Positions 61,367 through 64,000 of a stretch of DNA of 64,000 bases are shown here, in pieces. Location: positions 1 through 64,000 of the forward strand of contig NZ_AXVR01000002.1 of NCBI RefSeq assembly GCF_000484695.1. The letters run 5' to 3'. How positions within the stretch are numbered: position 1 is the first letter of the stretch; every line of letters starts with the position of its first letter. The translations under genes and the position numbers were made by a program. The notes below the pieces were generated by a model. The model was not told the origin of the DNA, did no database searches, and worked only from the letters and a program-made list of their open reading frames with translations. Origin of the DNA: Salinispora cortesiana. GTDB taxonomy: Bacteria; Actinomycetota; Actinomycetes; Mycobacteriales; Micromonosporaceae.

Positions 61367-62846
61367 TCACGGCAGCGGCTCCAGGTAGATGACGCTGGCC
61401 ACGAGCAGCTGGTGGACTTCCTGCAGGAACGCGATGAGCATCCGTTCCGGGTCGATCAGGTCTGGGTCGGTGGCGTTGGCCTCCCGTTCTTCGGCGGCGA
61501 GCGCCTGGCACATCGCCCAGAGGCTCTCCCCGGACGGGGCCCGCTCCCACAGGTTGTAGACGGTGCGCGTCACCTTCACCATCGGGTGCTCGAAGAAGCC
61601 GATCGACCAGAGCCAGGGTTCCTCGGCGCTGTTGCCCAGCCCGAGTAGACGGGCGCCGACCCGGTGCCGACGCGCGAACTCCACCGCCTCCGCCGAGGCG
61701 ACCTCGACGAGGAGCCCTTCGGCTAGCAGCCCGTCCAACAACGGCCCGGTGTCAACGCCGGGCAGTTGGCCGGCCGCCGCGTCGCGTACCGCCGATGCGG
61801 TCCGGGGCTGCTCGGCCGGCTGGGCACCGGCCCCGTGCGCCAGCGCCCAGAGAGTGAAGCGCTCGTTGTCCAGCTCCCACACCTCCGCTCCGAGACGGAC
61901 CCGGTGGATACGCTCGGGCGAACCGGCCGTCGGGTAGAAGGTGCCGAAGAACTGCCCCACCGGCAGTAGCTGGGCCGGCCCGGGCGGAGTCTCCGTGGCC
62001 CGCGGTCGGCTGTCCGGCAGGACGGCCAACGGCGGGTGCTCCTGCGGCTGATTCACCGACGGCGATTGCCTTTCCGGGCGGAGGGTCACCGGCGGGGGAT
62101 AGTCCTCCGGGCGGAGGGCCCACGGCGACTGCGCCTCCTGGGCGGAGTGGCCGGGCTGCCCAGGCCAGACGATCTCAGCCGGCGGCAGGTCGGAGACGTC
62201 GACCGGGGTGATCCGGCCGAGGAAGTATCCCATCGAGCGAGCCAACGGAACGAGGTGCTGTTCCCGCCCTACGGCACCCTCGGGACCAATCGGTCCACTC
62301 AACCCGGTGTCGGGCAGGAAGTAGATGCCCTCACCCGGCACGGGATGCGCCCGCAACGAGAGCACAAGGAGGCCCCCGACGAGGTTCGCGATCACCAACC
62401 AGTCCAACGACAGCCAGGGATCCCGATGTTCACGCTGGGCGCGCACCAGGTCCAGTGACGGATGCTGCGAATGCACCCCGAACAGGGGGCGTTCCGGGGT
62501 GCACGGTGATCCGCAGCCGCCGGCCGGTCGGCCCGATCGAGTCACCGAGCAGGGTGCTCTCGTGTAGCAGCACGTCCACGCTGCCGTCCGGGTTTGGCCG
62601 AAAGAGCTGCGCGATCGCTTCCGGACGGTGCCCGGCGACAGCCGCCATACTGGCCAACATCCCACAGTCGCCAAGCAGTCCCTGCTGCACCTGCTCCCGC
62701 TTGGGCCGCCCGTCAAAGAGTGGGGCTGGTTGCCCGGTCCGCACATCGCGCGCCCGGCCATACTCCGGCGCGGGCTTGCCCGGCTCCCCCGCCGGCAGAG
62801 TAACCCGGTCGGCGATCACAGTGACCTCGGCGGCGGTGGCCGTCAT
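61367..62846 (-). pseudogene. Calpain-like cysteine protease domain plus paralogous DUF domain, frameshifted
   Basis: From ATG 62846, FDGRPKREQVQQGLLGDCGM LASMAAVAGHRPEAI is a calpain/C2-type region with catalytic Cys in GDCG. Near 62,490-62,500 the frame shifts: the first frame stops at 62430, while the other continues as PLFGVHSQHPSLDLVRAQRE HRDPWLSLDWLVIANLVGG and runs to 61367, ending in the domain shared with 60681-61343. An extra C in the run CACCCCGG explains it. The His and Asn of the triad may be in VHSQHPSL and beyond. The start lies at the junction with the eccA scrap, so the 5' end may also be lost. It resembles calpain toxin domains of ESX loci. Confidence 0.6.
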
Positions 62847-63207
62847 CGCCGCCGGCTACACCGGGGAGATGCGCCAGTTCCTCGACGCGAACCCAGGTCT
62901 CGCCTCCCGCTTCGCCAAGACCATCGAGTTTGGCAACTACAGCCCGGAGCAGCTGGCCGTCATCGTGGAGCGGATCGCCGACGGCGACGAGTACCTGCTC
63001 GCCGACGGCGCAGCTGAGCTGGTCCAGGCACATTTCGCCACCATCGAACGAGACCAGAACTTCGGCAACGCCCGCGAGGCCCGCAAGCTCTTCGAACGCG
63101 TACGCAAGGCCCAGGCGCAGCGGCTGCGCCAGTCTGGTCAGCGCCCCGACCTGGACGCGCTGCGTACGGTGACGATGGCCGACATCCGCGTCGCGATCGG
63201 TAACTGA
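62836..63207 (+). pseudogene. eccA: 3' fragment of eccA (type VII secretion AAA+ ATPase)
   Basis: About 124 codons, VAVIAAGYTGEMRQFLDANP GLASRFAKTIEFGNYSPEQL and then NAREARKLFERVRKAQAQRL, match the C-terminal quarter of EccA/CbxX AAA+ ATPases (sensor-1 region, the SRF arginine finger, sensor 2). Walker A and B are absent: sequence upstream of about 62836 belongs to the opposite-strand calpain gene. It is followed 31 nt later by eccE. A rearrangement has replaced the 5' three-quarters of eccA. Confidence 0.8.
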
Positions 63208-63238
63208 GTGGTGACGGCCCAGCTGAGGAGGACGTGAG

Positions 63239-64000
63239 GTGACTCATCCGGGTGCGGCACGGCCAGGTGAACCGGGTTGGCAGCACCACCCGGATGCGGC
63301 CGCCCAGCCGGCCCAGCAGCCGCCACCCGCGCAACGGGGGGCTGCGGGGCAGCAGGCCGGTGCGCCGGCGCCCGCATGGCCGGTGAGCCAGCCGGACAGT
63401 GGGCCCGGTCATGCCTGGGCCGCGCAGCGTGCGCAGGGTCGGGCGGGGACCAGCACCGTCTACAGCGCGCGGGGAGCAGCGGCACAGGCCAACGCGGCGG
63501 CACAGGCCAACGCGGCGGCACAGGCCAACGCGGCGGCGCAGTCGGCCGCTGTCGCGACGGCCGCGTCGCCGGCGCAGGCGGCCCCCGCCTCGTCCGCCAC
63601 CGCCGCTGCCTCGGCCGAGGCACCGCCCACGCCCGACATCCCGGCAGCCCGGCAGGTGCGCCCGTACCGGCCTCCGCTTCGGATCGGTGGCATCACCATC
63701 TTTCAGCTGGTGGCGTGGCAGTTCGGGGTGGCGGCGGTACTGGCCGCCACCCGGCACAGCATGGCGCTCACCGCCGTGATCGCTGTCGTGGCGGTGCTGG
63801 TGCTCGCCCCGACAGCGATCCGGTTCCGTGGCCGCTGGCTGCACCAGTGGGTCTCGGTCTGGTGGGTTTTCCGGAGGCGACACCGGCAGCTGATCCCGGT
63901 CGACACGGACCCGGCCCGACACCTCCTGGCCCAGTTGGGGCGCGGCGTGGAGCTGGAGAACGTCGAGATCGACGACCAGCCGGCGGTGTTGCTGACCCAC
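63239..64000 (+). CDS. eccE: Type VII secretion protein EccE, N-terminal part
   Basis: GTG 63239 follows GAGGAGG, and 254 codons are visible before the window ends. A long Pro/Ala/Gln-rich cytoplasmic head (residues 1-135), including three AQANAA repeats, leads to the EccE core: RPYRPPLRIGGITIFQLVAW QFGVAAVL, then ALTAVIAVVAVLVLAPTAIR as the two membrane helices, and HQWVSVWWVFRRRHRQLI, typical of EccE. EccE is a peripheral subunit of the ESX membrane channel. The rest of the ESX operon should follow beyond 64 kb. Confidence 0.85.
   Translation, partial: MTHPGAARPGEPGWQHHPDAAAQPAQQPPPAQRGAAGQQAGAPAPAWPVSQPDSGPGHAWAAQRAQGRAGTSTVYSARGAAAQANAAAQANAAAQANAAAQSAAVATAASPAQAAPASSATAAASAEAPPTPDIPAARQVRPYRPPLRIGGITIFQLVAWQFGVAAVLAATRHSMALTAVIAVVAVLVLAPTAIRFRGRWLHQWVSVWWVFRRRHRQLIPVDTDPARHLLAQLGRGVELENVEIDDQPAVLLTH
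63482..63535 (+). repeat. 18-bp tandem repeat (3 copies) in eccE
   Basis: GCACAGGCCAACGCGGCG is repeated three times exactly and encodes AQANAA each time, in the flexible head of EccE. The copy number is likely variable between strains. Confidence 0.8.

Overview
The window looks like the chromosome of a high-GC actinomycete, most likely Micromonosporaceae (Micromonospora-like). The evidence is strong third-position GC bias, many GTG starts, ATGA/GTGA gene overlaps, XRE regulators with TPR-like tails, a DUF397/DUF5753 pair, an FxLD-type lanthipeptide locus, an actinomycete integrative and conjugative element (AICE) and ESX (type VII secretion) genes. All family names are recalled from sequence patterns. 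No database was searched.

Layout. 1-6.1 kb: the start of an APC permease, two paralogous XRE/TPR regulators that each have the same ATGCGGAC-type palindrome upstream, a creatininase-like amidohydrolase and an S9 peptidase. 6.6-15.7 kb: a tightly overlapping seven-gene operon encoding a GT-B glycosyltransferase, a cupin-nucleotidyltransferase fusion, an unrecognised 469-aa protein, a methyltransferase, an SDR, a GT2 glycosyltransferase and a fused alpha-beta bacterial-type glycyl-tRNA synthetase. This is a plausible undescribed biosynthetic operon.

16.0-23.0 kb: two paralogous toxin-immunity modules and an orphan immunity gene, interleaved with a methyltransferase, an asparaginase and a PCC/DUF296 gene. 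In both modules a 175-codon helix-rich gene ends in G GGA AAC UGA. A CdiA-tRNase-like toxin domain lies in the -1 frame, open from the slippery site onward, and a conserved hairpin starts about 6 nt after the heptamer. This is the textbook layout of programmed -1 ribosomal frameshifting, preserved in two diverged copies. It would yield a short adaptor and a minor adaptor-linker-toxin fusion. I consider it the main discovery of the window.

23.4-42.3 kb: an 18.8-kb AICE integrated into tRNA-Arg(CCU), bounded by 43-bp direct repeats. It carries an integrase fused to a GntR-like domain, an excisionase, an XRE repressor with a palindromic operator, an FtsK/TraB translocase followed by TCCCACAM repeats (a clt candidate), a DnaB-N/DUF3987 replication protein followed by an inverted array of nonamers, and probable defence cargo: a GGDEF protein next to a two-TM Pycsar-effector-like protein, and a DUF5131/TcmP pair. 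Just outside attR is a 1,483-aa STAND ATPase with an N-terminal nuclease-like domain, probably anti-phage.

47.6-57.2 kb: regulators and a decaying FxLD lanthipeptide cluster, with an intact precursor and LanC, a LanB interrupted by one amber codon, a methyltransferase cut short, and an integrase remnant. 57.2-64 kb: small membrane proteins, a frameshifted LPxTG-like choice-of-anchor-A surface protein, a rearranged ESX region (calpain-like frameshifted gene, two paralogous DUF proteins, a 3' scrap of eccA) and the start of eccE.
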